From positions 1-64,000 of the forward strand of contig JBGTSB010000006.1 in assembly GCA_041940525.1 (NCBI GenBank): 64,000 bases of DNA, in the 5' to 3' direction. The notes under the pieces were generated by a model, which worked only from the letters and a program-made list of their open reading frames with translations, was not told the origin of the DNA and made no database searches. The DNA comes from JAKAXS01 sp041940525. GTDB taxonomy: Bacteria; Pseudomonadota; Alphaproteobacteria; Rhizobiales; Hyphomicrobiaceae. Each line of letters starts with the position of its first letter. Within the stretch, counting starts at the first letter, position 1. The position numbers and the translations under genes are program-made. Below are positions 41,116-49,581 of this stretch, in pieces.

Positions 41116-42882
41116 ATGGCACGCGACGATCAAAAACCAGATAGCGCCGGCATCAAAGCGGAGGCCGAGATCGGCCCTACGCTCGTCATCTCGCGGCCAG
41201 AAGACTTGTTGGACGATGAGTCCCAAGTCCCGCTTGAACCAGGCACCCTTGTCGACGGGGACTACAGGATCCATTCCGTTGCCGCGATTGATCACGCCAG
41301 CATCACCTATCGCGCAGAGGACATGCAGCTCGGCATTCCAGTTGCATTGAAGGAATATTTTCCGGCTGGCGTGGCCTCGCGTGACGGTGAGCGTGTCGTG
41401 TTCGAGGCGCCTGGCAGCGACGAGCACGAGACTGCGTTGTCACGTTTCATTCGGGAAGCCCAGACCTTGGTTCGCTTTCACCACTCGAACGTGGTGCGCG
41501 CGCACCGCGTTTTCGAAGCGAACAACTCGGCCTATATCGTTCTTGATTTTGAGCAGGGCCAGTCCCTGCGGGATTGGTACGAGGGACTGGGGCGCGCGCC
41601 ATCGCAAAGCGAATTGGACCGGATCACGGTGCCGTTGCTTGCAGCCCTGTCCGCCGTGCATGGCGCCGGGGTTCTGCATAGGGACATCCGGCCCGCCAAC
41701 ATTCTCATCCGCTCGTCCGGCGCGCCCGTCCTGTGTGGTTTTGGCTCGGCGCGGATCGCAAGCGCGGCAGTGAATACGAAAAGCATCGTTGTCGCCTCCG
41801 ACTACACCGCGCCGGAAGTGGCCGCGATCGATCACGCCAGACAAGGCCCTTGCACGGACATCTACGGATTGGCGGCAACGCTTTATGAGTTGGTGACCGG
41901 AAACCGTCCAGACAGCGGCGCGGCACGACTTGTGAAGGATAGCCTTCGTCCGGCCAAGACCGCTGCAGCGCCAGGATATCGCGACGAATTCCTGGATGCC
42001 ATCGACGCAGCGCTTCGCGTCGACAGCACAGCGCGGCCGCACTCGGTCGACGCGTGGGACGCGATCCGGCCACCGCATGGGCTCGCCGAACCTCTGCCCG
42101 ACACCGTGGTACGCGAACAGCCTGCTCCAAGCCCGGCCAGCCAGGCGGCGATTTCGCACGGCCAGCCGGAAGAGGTTATGCACACACGCCTCACCGCCTT
42201 CGCGACACGCGTATCAACGCATTTGGAGACGCTGCCCGACCCTGGCGATCTTTTGAGTTCATCAAGTGAGCGCTTTTTCCAGCCAGTTGCGTTGGTCAGT
42301 GCTTTCGCAGGGCTAGCTCTTTACGCGACGCAGGCGAGTTTCGGGATCGCCGCGATTTTGATCGTGTTGTCCATCGCGCTGTTATTCTTGCATGGCTTCC
42401 TGCCGATGCACCGTTTCATAAACAGTAGCACATCGAAGCAAAGCGCCATCATCAACGATGCAGAGTCCGCCACGCATAAGGGCATCTGGAGCATGTTCAG
42501 CATCTTGCTGTTGATGGCGCTGCTACCGCTGATCGCCAGCCGATTGCTGCCGCCCAACCCTGACGCGCCGATAGAGCTGTTGTCGTTGATTGTTGGCGTA
42601 CCCACGATGGTGATGCTGCTGTTCGCGCTGAGTAAGGTGCCAGTCCAGCGCGGCTGGTTAAGCCTGCTATTCGGAGTGGCCAACATCCTGATCGTGCTGT
42701 TCGTGCTGTTTATATGGACACTCAACCTGATCGTGATGGCGGAACAGCAGAACAACGCGGACGCAATCGGCCAGTTCAACCGATATGTCTATGTGCTCGC
42801 ACCGATCGCTGCGGCGGCTCTTGGCGTCTACGTGTTCTTGTGCCGGATGTCAGCACGCCAGCGGTTGCGACACAGCGTATAG
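41116..42882 (+). CDS. Membrane pseudokinase-like protein (Ser/Thr kinase fold lacking key residues)
   Basis: A 588-residue relative of the upstream kinase. Retained: VALKEYFP with Lys79, FIREAQTL with the alpha-C Glu, and HRDIRPAN at 188-195 with its Asp and Asn. Lost: the Gly-rich loop (VAAIDHASITY at 55-65 replaces GxGxxG) and the DFG Asp, which is Gly at position 208 (LCGFGSAR). With no Asp for magnesium the protein is probably unable to phosphorylate, and may be a scaffold or regulator. The C-terminal third has about five membrane helices. It starts 93 bases after the first kinase gene, same strand. Confidence 0.85.
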   Translation: MARDDQKPDSAGIKAEAEIGPTLVISRPEDLLDDESQVPLEPGTLVDGDYRIHSVAAIDHASITYRAEDMQLGIPVALKEYFPAGVASRDGERVVFEAPGSDEHETALSRFIREAQTLVRFHHSNVVRAHRVFEANNSAYIVLDFEQGQSLRDWYEGLGRAPSQSELDRITVPLLAALSAVHGAGVLHRDIRPANILIRSSGAPVLCGFGSARIASAAVNTKSIVVASDYTAPEVAAIDHARQGPCTDIYGLAATLYELVTGNRPDSGAARLVKDSLRPAKTAAAPGYRDEFLDAIDAALRVDSTARPHSVDAWDAIRPPHGLAEPLPDTVVREQPAPSPASQAAISHGQPEEVMHTRLTAFATRVSTHLETLPDPGDLLSSSSERFFQPVALVSAFAGLALYATQASFGIAAILIVLSIALLFLHGFLPMHRFINSSTSKQSAIINDAESATHKGIWSMFSILLLMALLPLIASRLLPPNPDAPIELLSLIVGVPTMVMLLFALSKVPVQRGWLSLLFGVANILIVLFVLFIWTLNLIVMAEQQNNADAIGQFNRYVYVLAPIAAAALGVYVFLCRMSARQRLRHSV

Positions 42883-42915
42883 CGTGCGAGTCCGCAGACG
42901 TGGATCAACCAACCC

Positions 42916-44226
42916 TCACTGATCAGGTGGAATGATTTCGGTTATCACGCCCGCATCCAAGAGCTGTTGTGTTGTTGGGATCCACAAATCAGTGCTTGGG
43001 GTGGCCACAGCGCGCTGCACGAACTGCGGATCAAAACCGGCCTCGAGGTAGTAATTTGCATTCAAGTCATCGTGGATCATGGTGAAGCCGTTCATGATCC
43101 GCGTCATCATTTCATCCATCTGAATGATCGACGTGGCGTGGAAGCCGATTTGCGCTTGCTGCGTGGCCAATCTGCGTGGGCCACCAGCGAGCATAATGGT
43201 ACAGGCACTATGGCAATCTTGCGTGACGGCGGTCGTGAGGCCGCGTTGCTTGATGATGTCATAGACGCGCCGCCCCGCCACGACGTCGCCGCCGGGGCTT
43301 TGCAAGAGTATGGTCGTGATGTTCGGATTGGCGGATAGCGTCCGCTGGAAGTCCGCGACGATCGGCCAGACGACTTGGCCTTCAAAAATCAGAACCTGAT
43401 TACTGATCGTCAGCCGGTAAACCGGCTGGCCAGAGCTGTCGGTTCCCCGTTCTGAATCCCGAATACCGGATAACCCGGCGATCCAGCCGATCACCAAAAT
43501 GCCAGCAAATAAAACTAGTGACGGGACGTTGAGCCAGCCCCAAATTCGAGTGATCAGCCACGAGCCTCGCGCCTTGGCTTTGAGAAGCGACCGGACCAGC
43601 CCGGTGATCATCCAGATGGTGGCCGCCAGCAGGATTAATATTTCAATGCTGAAATAGATGCGCCGGAGGCCAGGCGACGCATCAGCCAGAAGGAGCGGGA
43701 AAAAATTCGCGGAGAACAACAACAGCCCAAACAGGATCAGCAACACGTTCACGAAGATCGTGCGGGCCAAGCCGTACTCGCCACGCCAGTGACGCGTGAA
43801 AAAGTTTCCCGATGCCGTCGCTGCTTGTGCCGGCTCGGCCGCGGCATGACTCCCGGATGCAGCAGACCTAGCCGCCGCTTCAGGCCGAGTGACGACGGTC
43901 TCCTGGTCGGAAACGTCCAACTCCAAGGCAAACTCGCACGGGCCAACGCTCAGCACTTGGCCACTGGTCCAGGCGGCCGCTGCCGTCACCGGCTTTCCGT
44001 CTAGCAGCGTGCCATTCCGGCTGCCCAGGTCTTCAACTTGGATTTGCCCCTGCTGGCTGGTGACTTGCGCATGGCGCCGGGACACTCTGTCCGAGGCAAT
44101 GACGATGTCTGATTGATCTGCCCTGCCGATGACGATCTTCGCCGCTTTGCCAAGCGGAAGACTCTTGGGTTCCGCCGGCCCAGACCGGACTATCAACCTA
44201 GCCACAACGCCACCCTCGTTTTCCAT
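42916..44226 (-). CDS. FHA domain, membrane helices and ClpP-like periplasmic domain in one protein
   Basis: A 436-residue protein in three parts. An FHA domain (about 25-95: IVIGRADQSDIVIASDRVS, RRHAQV, GSRNGTLLDG), about three to four membrane helices (about 155-250), then a ClpP/crotonase-fold domain: ITTILLQSPGGDVVAGRRVYD, DCHSACTIMLAGG with a Ser in the nucleophile region (about 338-342), and IGFHATS with the His (about 363). Serine-peptidase-type layout resembles periplasmic ClpP-like proteins of COG3904, where activity is mostly unproven. The FHA side faces the cytoplasm; the protease-like side faces out. ATG 44226 is preferred over 44238. Confidence 0.82.
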   Translation of the reverse strand: MENEGGVVARLIVRSGPAEPKSLPLGKAAKIVIGRADQSDIVIASDRVSRRHAQVTSQQGQIQVEDLGSRNGTLLDGKPVTAAAAWTSGQVLSVGPCEFALELDVSDQETVVTRPEAAARSAASGSHAAAEPAQAATASGNFFTRHWRGEYGLARTIFVNVLLILFGLLLFSANFFPLLLADASPGLRRIYFSIEILILLAATIWMITGLVRSLLKAKARGSWLITRIWGWLNVPSLVLFAGILVIGWIAGLSGIRDSERGTDSSGQPVYRLTISNQVLIFEGQVVWPIVADFQRTLSANPNITTILLQSPGGDVVAGRRVYDIIKQRGLTTAVTQDCHSACTIMLAGGPRRLATQQAQIGFHATSIIQMDEMMTRIMNGFTMIHDDLNANYYLEAGFDPQFVQRAVATPSTDLWIPTTQQLLDAGVITEIIPPDQ

Positions 44227-44238
44227 GCCTGTCCACAC

Positions 44239-44448
44239 GCGTCGCGCGCAGGAAATTATCGCACTGATAAGTTAGCCTGGAGAGCGCCGTTCGCGCTAGG
44301 TGCGTTTACGCCGATGGACTGCGAAGATGACCGCCATGCTTAACGCAAGCGGTTTGAAGAGCGCTCCGGCGACGACCACCTGATAGAATGAAATAGGTAT
44401 GCTAAAATTGGCTCGTGACATTGGAGATGGCCAGCGCGAGGGTTCTAG
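44239..44448. promoter_or_regulatory. Divergent upstream region of the FHA-ClpP-like and SseB-like genes
   Basis: About 210 bases between two outward-facing genes, AT-richer than the flanks near the plus-strand start. TAGAAT at 44394..44399 looks like a -10 box for the plus-strand gene, but no clear -35 stands at the right distance. No repeats seen. Confidence 0.3.
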
Positions 44449-44838
44449 ATGTCCATTGAAGCATTGCGAGCCCGGCTTGAGGCGACAGCCGACTTACCGA
44501 TCGAGGAGGCTGTGCCCGAAATTTCGACGGCACTCGACGGCCAGACCGTATTGGTGCCGCTGGTAGACTACGATGAGCAGACTGGCCATGTTCAGCTTTT
44601 GACAGCTAAGGACATCGACGGCATTGCGTGGATCTATGTCTATACTGGCGAGGATGTGATGGCCACGAATGGCATGACGGGCACACGTTACGGCCATTTC
44701 GATTTTCTCGACGTGGTGCGCATGGCGCGCAAGGGCGACTTCGGCGGCATTGCTATTGACATCTCACAGGGCAGAAACCGCGGAATCATTCCAGACTATT
44801 GGCTTGAAGAAATTGAACGGGTCTTGGGCGGCGCTTGA
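44449..44838 (+). CDS. SseB-like N-terminal domain protein
   Basis: A 129-residue cytoplasmic protein. The sequence TVLVPLVDYDEQTGHVQLLTAKDIDGIAWIYVYTGED (in parts) and a C-terminal GIAIDISQGRNRGIIPDYW fits the SseB N-terminal-type domain, small proteins of uncertain function found in several secretion and conflict contexts. Assignment is tentative, based on the VLVPL...DG-xWI-V-T-E pattern. The start of the TPR gene lies 166 bases further. No signal peptide. Confidence 0.5.
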   Translation: MSIEALRARLEATADLPIEEAVPEISTALDGQTVLVPLVDYDEQTGHVQLLTAKDIDGIAWIYVYTGEDVMATNGMTGTRYGHFDFLDVVRMARKGDFGGIAIDISQGRNRGIIPDYWLEEIERVLGGA

Positions 44839-45004
44839 GGTTTGGCCCAGATGTTGTCCCTTTCGATCCAGGCGGGATGGCGGCTTTCGATAGAGCGATG
44901 GGACCGCGTGAACAATGGTTTGCCAACACCCTTTCAAACCGAAACATTGCCCCGCGTTGCCTGCGTTTGTACTATCAGGCGCGAAACACGGGGGACGGGT
45001 GCGG

Positions 45005-47239
45005 GTGAGAATACGGATTGGTTTGCTGGCGGTGGCGTTGGTGGTGATGGCGCTGCCGGCGGTTGCGCAGGAAAAAGAATTCCTGGAGATCAACCAGCAG
45101 GTTTTGACGCTGCGCCAGGCAGGCAAGTACTTGCAGGCGGTGCCGGTTGCCAAGCGCGGGCTGGAGCACGTCGAAAAGGCGTTTGGCAAGGAGCACGTCT
45201 ACGCCTCGGTGATGCACAATAATCTGGCCGAGCTTTACCGGATGCAGGGCTGGTACGCGCAGGCCGAACGCCATTACGAGCGCGCTATCGCGATCATGGA
45301 AAAGGCGCGCGGGCCAGACCATGCCAATGTCGCGAGCTTTCTGAACAACCTCGCAGTGCTGTACGAGACGCAAGGCCGCTACGTTGAGGCCGAGCCGCTT
45401 TATAAGCGCGCGTTGCAGATCCGCCGAAAGGCTCTTGGCGAAGAGCATCGGGGCGTTGCGACAACGCTGAACAATTTGGCTGAGCTCTATCGAGCGCGCG
45501 GGCGGTATGCCGAGGCATTCGCGCTTCATACGCGCGCGTTGGCGATCCGGGAAAAGGCACTCGGCAAGACACACGTCCAAGTCGCCACTTCGCTGAACAA
45601 TCTCGCCATGGTGCACCGGGTCCAGGGGCGCGACAGCGACGCGGAGGCTGCGTTCAAGCGCGCTCAATCGATCTTTGAGAAAAAGCTTGGGCGCGATCAT
45701 CCCAACGTGGCGTCCGTGTTGAGCAATCTGGCTGCGCTTTACCAGCATCAGGGCCGCTTGCGCGACGCGGGACCTTTGCTGCTGCGGGCGTACAAGATCC
45801 GAAAGCGCGCGCTCGGCCTGATGCACACAAGCGTCGCGTTTTCTGCCAACAACCTGGCTGAGTTTTATCGCACACAGAAGCGCTTCAAGGTGGCCGAGCC
45901 TCTCTACAAGCTGGCGTTAATCGTCTTCGAAAAGCAGCTGGGCAAGAGCCACGAGCACACGGGCGCGGTGCTCAACAACCTAGGTGCAATTGCTGATGAT
46001 GAAGGCCGCCACAAAGAGGCCGTGACGTACTACGAGCGCGCCTTGAAGATCAGCGAGGATCAGCTCGGACCCGACCACGCAAACGTTGGCGTGATCTTGT
46101 CGCGGCTTGCCAGCCTCTACGGCAAGGTGGAGCGGTCAGCTGACGAGGAGCGGTTGCGGGAGCGGCTAGCGCTGATGGCGCCAGAAGGGACCCGCCATGT
46201 TCCTCTTTATTTCGCGACGAACCGCTCTCGCGCCCAATCTGGGTTCGGAGTGGACCTCGGAAAAGACGTGACGCATGGGCTCTCGCTGGCGCGCGTGCCC
46301 GCGCTCGAGGTGGACAATCGCGCCGGCCGTCTCAGCGAGAGCTTTGGGCAGCTGGAAACGGCGAAGACGGGCACGCTGACGGCAGCGGGCAAGTTGGAGG
46401 TCGTCAAATCTACACCGTTCGACAATGTGGCGGCGTTCGTGTCATCGGCGCGAAAAAATCAGGCACGGTCGGCACGCTTCAAGAACCAGGCTCTCGTATT
46501 CGTGCACGGCTACAACACCGGTTTTGACGGCGCCATGAAACGCGCGGCACAGGTGGCGTTCGATCTTGAGTTTGACGGCATTCTGATCCCGTTCGCCTGG
46601 CCATCGCAGGGGGAGACGACGGGTTACATCAAGGACCGGCGCATGTCCCTGCAATCGGTGGACGTGTTGGCTGATGTTCTGAAAGAGCTGAAGCAAACCA
46701 TGCCAGGCGTGCGCATTCACCTGCTTGCGCATTCCATGGGCAATCAGGTTCTGCTGCGCGCGCTGTGCAAGATCGCGTCGGGGGACGGCAAAAAGGAGCG
46801 CTTGTTTGGGCAGGTCATCTCTGCTCATCCTGACATCAGCACGGATGATTTCGACACTCTGACGAAGTGCCTGCAGCCGGTGGTGTCCGGCGTCACGCTT
46901 TACGTCAACAAAGAGGACTTGGCGCTTCGTGTGCGGTGCGGCGGCACGCTTTGCCGTGCGGGCAACACAGCGCGTGGCTACGGCGCGGCGGACGTGATCG
47001 ATACCACGCAAATGAGCGCCGGTCTGTTCAAGTCTTTAACCGGTGGATACGACCACGACATCTTCGTGCGCAATCCCCTGCTCTTCAGCGACATCACGCG
47101 GCTTTTGATGACCGGTCAACGCCCGGTGGACAAGCGCACGCCGGAATTCCACGCCTCAAAGGATGGCGACGGCCGTACGCTTTGGGTTTACGACAAGGCG
47201 CGCAACCCGGCAGTTACTGAGGCCGCTAGTCGACAGTGA
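45005..47239 (+). CDS. Exported TPR-repeat protein with C-terminal alpha/beta hydrolase (DUF900-like)
   Basis: A 744-residue protein: signal peptide (GLLAVALVVMALPAVAQE; start taken as GTG 45005, the frame is open from 44915), then about nine kinesin-light-chain-like TPR units of 42 residues, e.g. NNLAELYRMQGWYAQAERHY and NNLAVLYETQGRYVEAEPLY, to about residue 400. After a linker comes an alpha/beta hydrolase: ALVFVHGYNTGFDGAMKR, FAWPSQGE, and nucleophile elbow LLAHSMGNQVLL (Ser). This is the DUF900 type of hydrolase. Periplasmic or outer-surface; substrate unknown. The TPR part probably recruits a partner. It overlaps the convergent VanX-type gene by 14 bases. Confidence 0.82.
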   Translation: MRIRIGLLAVALVVMALPAVAQEKEFLEINQQVLTLRQAGKYLQAVPVAKRGLEHVEKAFGKEHVYASVMHNNLAELYRMQGWYAQAERHYERAIAIMEKARGPDHANVASFLNNLAVLYETQGRYVEAEPLYKRALQIRRKALGEEHRGVATTLNNLAELYRARGRYAEAFALHTRALAIREKALGKTHVQVATSLNNLAMVHRVQGRDSDAEAAFKRAQSIFEKKLGRDHPNVASVLSNLAALYQHQGRLRDAGPLLLRAYKIRKRALGLMHTSVAFSANNLAEFYRTQKRFKVAEPLYKLALIVFEKQLGKSHEHTGAVLNNLGAIADDEGRHKEAVTYYERALKISEDQLGPDHANVGVILSRLASLYGKVERSADEERLRERLALMAPEGTRHVPLYFATNRSRAQSGFGVDLGKDVTHGLSLARVPALEVDNRAGRLSESFGQLETAKTGTLTAAGKLEVVKSTPFDNVAAFVSSARKNQARSARFKNQALVFVHGYNTGFDGAMKRAAQVAFDLEFDGILIPFAWPSQGETTGYIKDRRMSLQSVDVLADVLKELKQTMPGVRIHLLAHSMGNQVLLRALCKIASGDGKKERLFGQVISAHPDISTDDFDTLTKCLQPVVSGVTLYVNKEDLALRVRCGGTLCRAGNTARGYGAADVIDTTQMSAGLFKSLTGGYDHDIFVRNPLLFSDITRLLMTGQRPVDKRTPEFHASKDGDGRTLWVYDKARNPAVTEAASRQ

Positions 47240-47990
47240 AATCACGAGCGCGGTTGAAGCCGGGCTCGGGCAGGCTGAAGTGCCACCACTCGCGCGTGTA
47301 GTTCTGGAAACCTTCGGCTTTCATGGCGTTTAGCAGCAGTTCCCGGTTCTTCTTGTGAGAGCCCTTGATGCTGGGGTGACGCGTGTGGCTCTTCTCGTCG
47401 AAGCAATCGAACGTCGTTCCCATCGCCAGTTCGCCAGGCTGGTCGTCGCCGATGCAGGTCTTGGCCGCTCGTTCGGTATCGGTTGTCTCGAACTGAGGTG
47501 CGTTGGCGTTATCCGCACCGTCTATCGGGACCAAGGTGAGGTCTACCGTCGTGCCACGCGAGTGGGATGATTGCTTCGCGACGTAGCCAAGGGGGATGAT
47601 CTTGGAACGCGGGATGTTCGGATAATAGTATTTCGTCGCGTCCTGTTTGCTGCGCGCGGCCCAGGCCATGAACGCTGCGACGGCGCGCTTGGGCCGGTAA
47701 CAGTCGAACACTTTTAACGACAGCCCGCGCGGCTTAAGGCTCGCCTGCACGCGGGCCAAAGCTTTGGCGACAGGACGGGCCAGGATGCAAACCGGAGCGG
47801 CATAGCCGGGTACGGTGGCGCCGGTGAAATTCGCCGCGCGCGCGTAATGCATGTCCTGCACGATCGTGGGTGCGACGTCCGACAGCCTGACGAAACCGCT
47901 CGGCAGCTTGCTTTCCGCCAGCACCGGTGCCAGGCCACTAGAAAGGACCACGGCAGCCGTACAGACACAGACGCGCATGCGCTTCAACAT
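47226..47990 (-). CDS. M15D (VanX/DdpX-type) D-Ala-D-Ala dipeptidase, exported
   Basis: A 254-residue exported zinc peptidase, signal peptide to about residue 26 (PVLAESK). Active-site pattern: SSHSRGTTVDLTLV (His and Asp zinc ligands of SxHxxGxAxD), then a C-terminal TREWWHFSLPEPG holding the catalytic Glu and last His ligand. YARAANFTGATVPGYA and VFDCYRPKRAVAAFMAWA are typical of the family. It cleaves D-alanyl-D-alanine. No van resistance genes are near, so cell-wall peptide recycling is more likely than glycopeptide resistance. Confidence 0.9.
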   Translation of the reverse strand: MLKRMRVCVCTAAVVLSSGLAPVLAESKLPSGFVRLSDVAPTIVQDMHYARAANFTGATVPGYAAPVCILARPVAKALARVQASLKPRGLSLKVFDCYRPKRAVAAFMAWAARSKQDATKYYYPNIPRSKIIPLGYVAKQSSHSRGTTVDLTLVPIDGADNANAPQFETTDTERAAKTCIGDDQPGELAMGTTFDCFDEKSHTRHPSIKGSHKKNRELLLNAMKAEGFQNYTREWWHFSLPEPGFNRARDFTVD

Positions 47991-48000
47991 GGTTCACCGT

Positions 48001-49475
48001 TCACTGGAAGATGGGGCGCAGTTCGCTGATTGCCGTGTCAGGATACTTCGTACCCTTGCGGACGGCCTGGATCTCTATGCGCACCCAGGTGGCTTCCAAC
48101 GGTTTTGGGAGCGCGTAATCCAGGCTGCCCGGCGCGTTCTGCAATGCCAGCGTTGCCTGTTCGCCATTGGAGAAGCTGAGGCTGAGCTGGCGCACGGATG
48201 CGTTGCGCTCAAACAGACTGTCGGACTTACCGTATCCGTTGGCGATGCGGAAGCCGCGCACTGTCTGCTTGGTGTTCCAGCTAATGACGACCCACTCGCC
48301 GATGCCATCGCCGGCAGCGCCCTCAACCCACGCGGTGCGGGACGTGCCATCGAGCAGATTGCGCGGACCGTAGTGAGAGGTATTGGTGCCGCCGGTCTTG
48401 AGAGCCGAACTCGCGCANNNNNNNNNNAAACGCGGTAGCCGTCAATGCCATCACAACTGGCCGCCGCTCCGGTCGGCGCGGGTGCGTGCGAACGGGCGGC
48501 TAGCTTTACCTCTTTCTGCCCTTTTCCCTGGCCCTTCAGCTCCTTGATGCGTGCTTCAGCCAAGTCCGCGTAGACCGTGCTGCGATAGCGGTTCGCTAAA
48601 GCCTCCAAGACTGCGATGCTCGTCGTGTCCTTTGTCGCGCCCCAAGCGCTTGCAGCGTCATTGGACACGGCTTGCGGCTCCTTGGCCGCAACGGACTGCT
48701 TGCCCCCAAGGAAGATTTGCTGGCGCAGTGCGTGTTGGTCCCAGGGGATCTGGCGGCTGGCGGTTTCCGCAATGACCTCGTTGCGAACGCGGATCAGTAC
48801 GGAGATCAGGCTTTCCGCCGGGGTTGCGATGTGCTTGACCAGGGCCGCCGTATAGGGCGAGTTGCGGCCATTGCCATCGAGCGCGACGTTGCCTGGCTGT
48901 GTTGAGAAGCTGATCAACGTGCCCAGTCCTGCTTCGAATTGCGCGAGGCCTTTTTCAATCGATGATGACCGTGTGCCCATCGCCCGCGCGAGATTGCGAG
49001 ACAGCGGGTTATCGCGGCAGGCGTCCAACAAGATGATGTTCGTTTTCGTTTCCGCTTCCATCGCGCGCTGGACCAAGCTGAGCCGGATCATCTCGAAATC
49101 CAGCGCGGAGGCTGTCGACAACTTTGCGTCAATCGGCACGAGATAGTTTTCGCCCGAGACTTGCAGACCGTGCCCAGCATAGAAGAAGAGCCCGAGATCA
49201 GCGCCGACGAGGCTATCGGCGAAGCGGCGGATGGTCTGTTCCATCGCGCCCTTTTTGAGATCGATCCCCTTGATGACTTCGAAACCGAGCAGGTCCAGCG
49301 CGGAGGCCAAGTCATCCGCGTCATTCTTGGGGTTGGTGAGCGGCGCGGTGTTTTCGTAAGCAGAGTTTCCGATAATCAGCGCGACGCGGCGCGCCTCTGC
49401 TTCGGTGACGTTGATGACGCCGGCAAAGAGAACCAGCATCGCGTACGCCGCCAATCTCGATAGACCCTGCCTCAT
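48001..49475 (-). CDS. Exported caspase-like (orthocaspase) protein with C-terminal glycan-binding-type domain, interrupted by assembly gap
   Basis: Signal peptide, then a caspase p20-like domain: ARRVALIIGNSAYENTAPLTN, FFYAGHGLQ with catalytic His102, ILLDACRDN with catalytic Cys153. A helical, Lys-rich region follows up to the ten N bases at 48418..48427. Beyond the gap the frame has shifted: the conserved sequence continues as YGPRNLLDGTSRTAWVEG, GDGIGEWVVISW, VRGFRIANGYGKS and DTAISELRPI, a discoidin-like NADase-type glycan-binding domain. The shift equals two bases modulo three, best explained by wrong gap length rather than a real mutation. The true length is therefore unknown (about 490 residues). 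Confidence 0.8.
48418..48427. other. Assembly gap (10 N)
   Basis: Ten N bases inside the caspase-like gene. The two flanks are in different frames, so the placeholder does not give the true gap size. Confidence 0.99.
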
Positions 49476-49581
49476 GGCCCACCCCCTCGAAAATGTCGCT
49501 TCCGTCCGGCTAACTGAGGCGCATCAATACACTCGGTACGAAACGTTGGCCAGAACGTCGAACCTGCCACTTGTCAGAAGG

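Noticed and set aside
47226..47990. Vancomycin resistance gene (vanX)
   Set aside because: No vanH, vanA or regulators nearby; the host is Gram-negative, and similar dipeptidases serve peptidoglycan recycling.
48075..48417. Continuation of the caspase gene in the same frame across the gap
   Set aside because: That frame gives a Pro/Ser/Arg-rich sequence without family match, while the shifted frame gives a clear glycan-binding-type domain, so the gap length is wrong.
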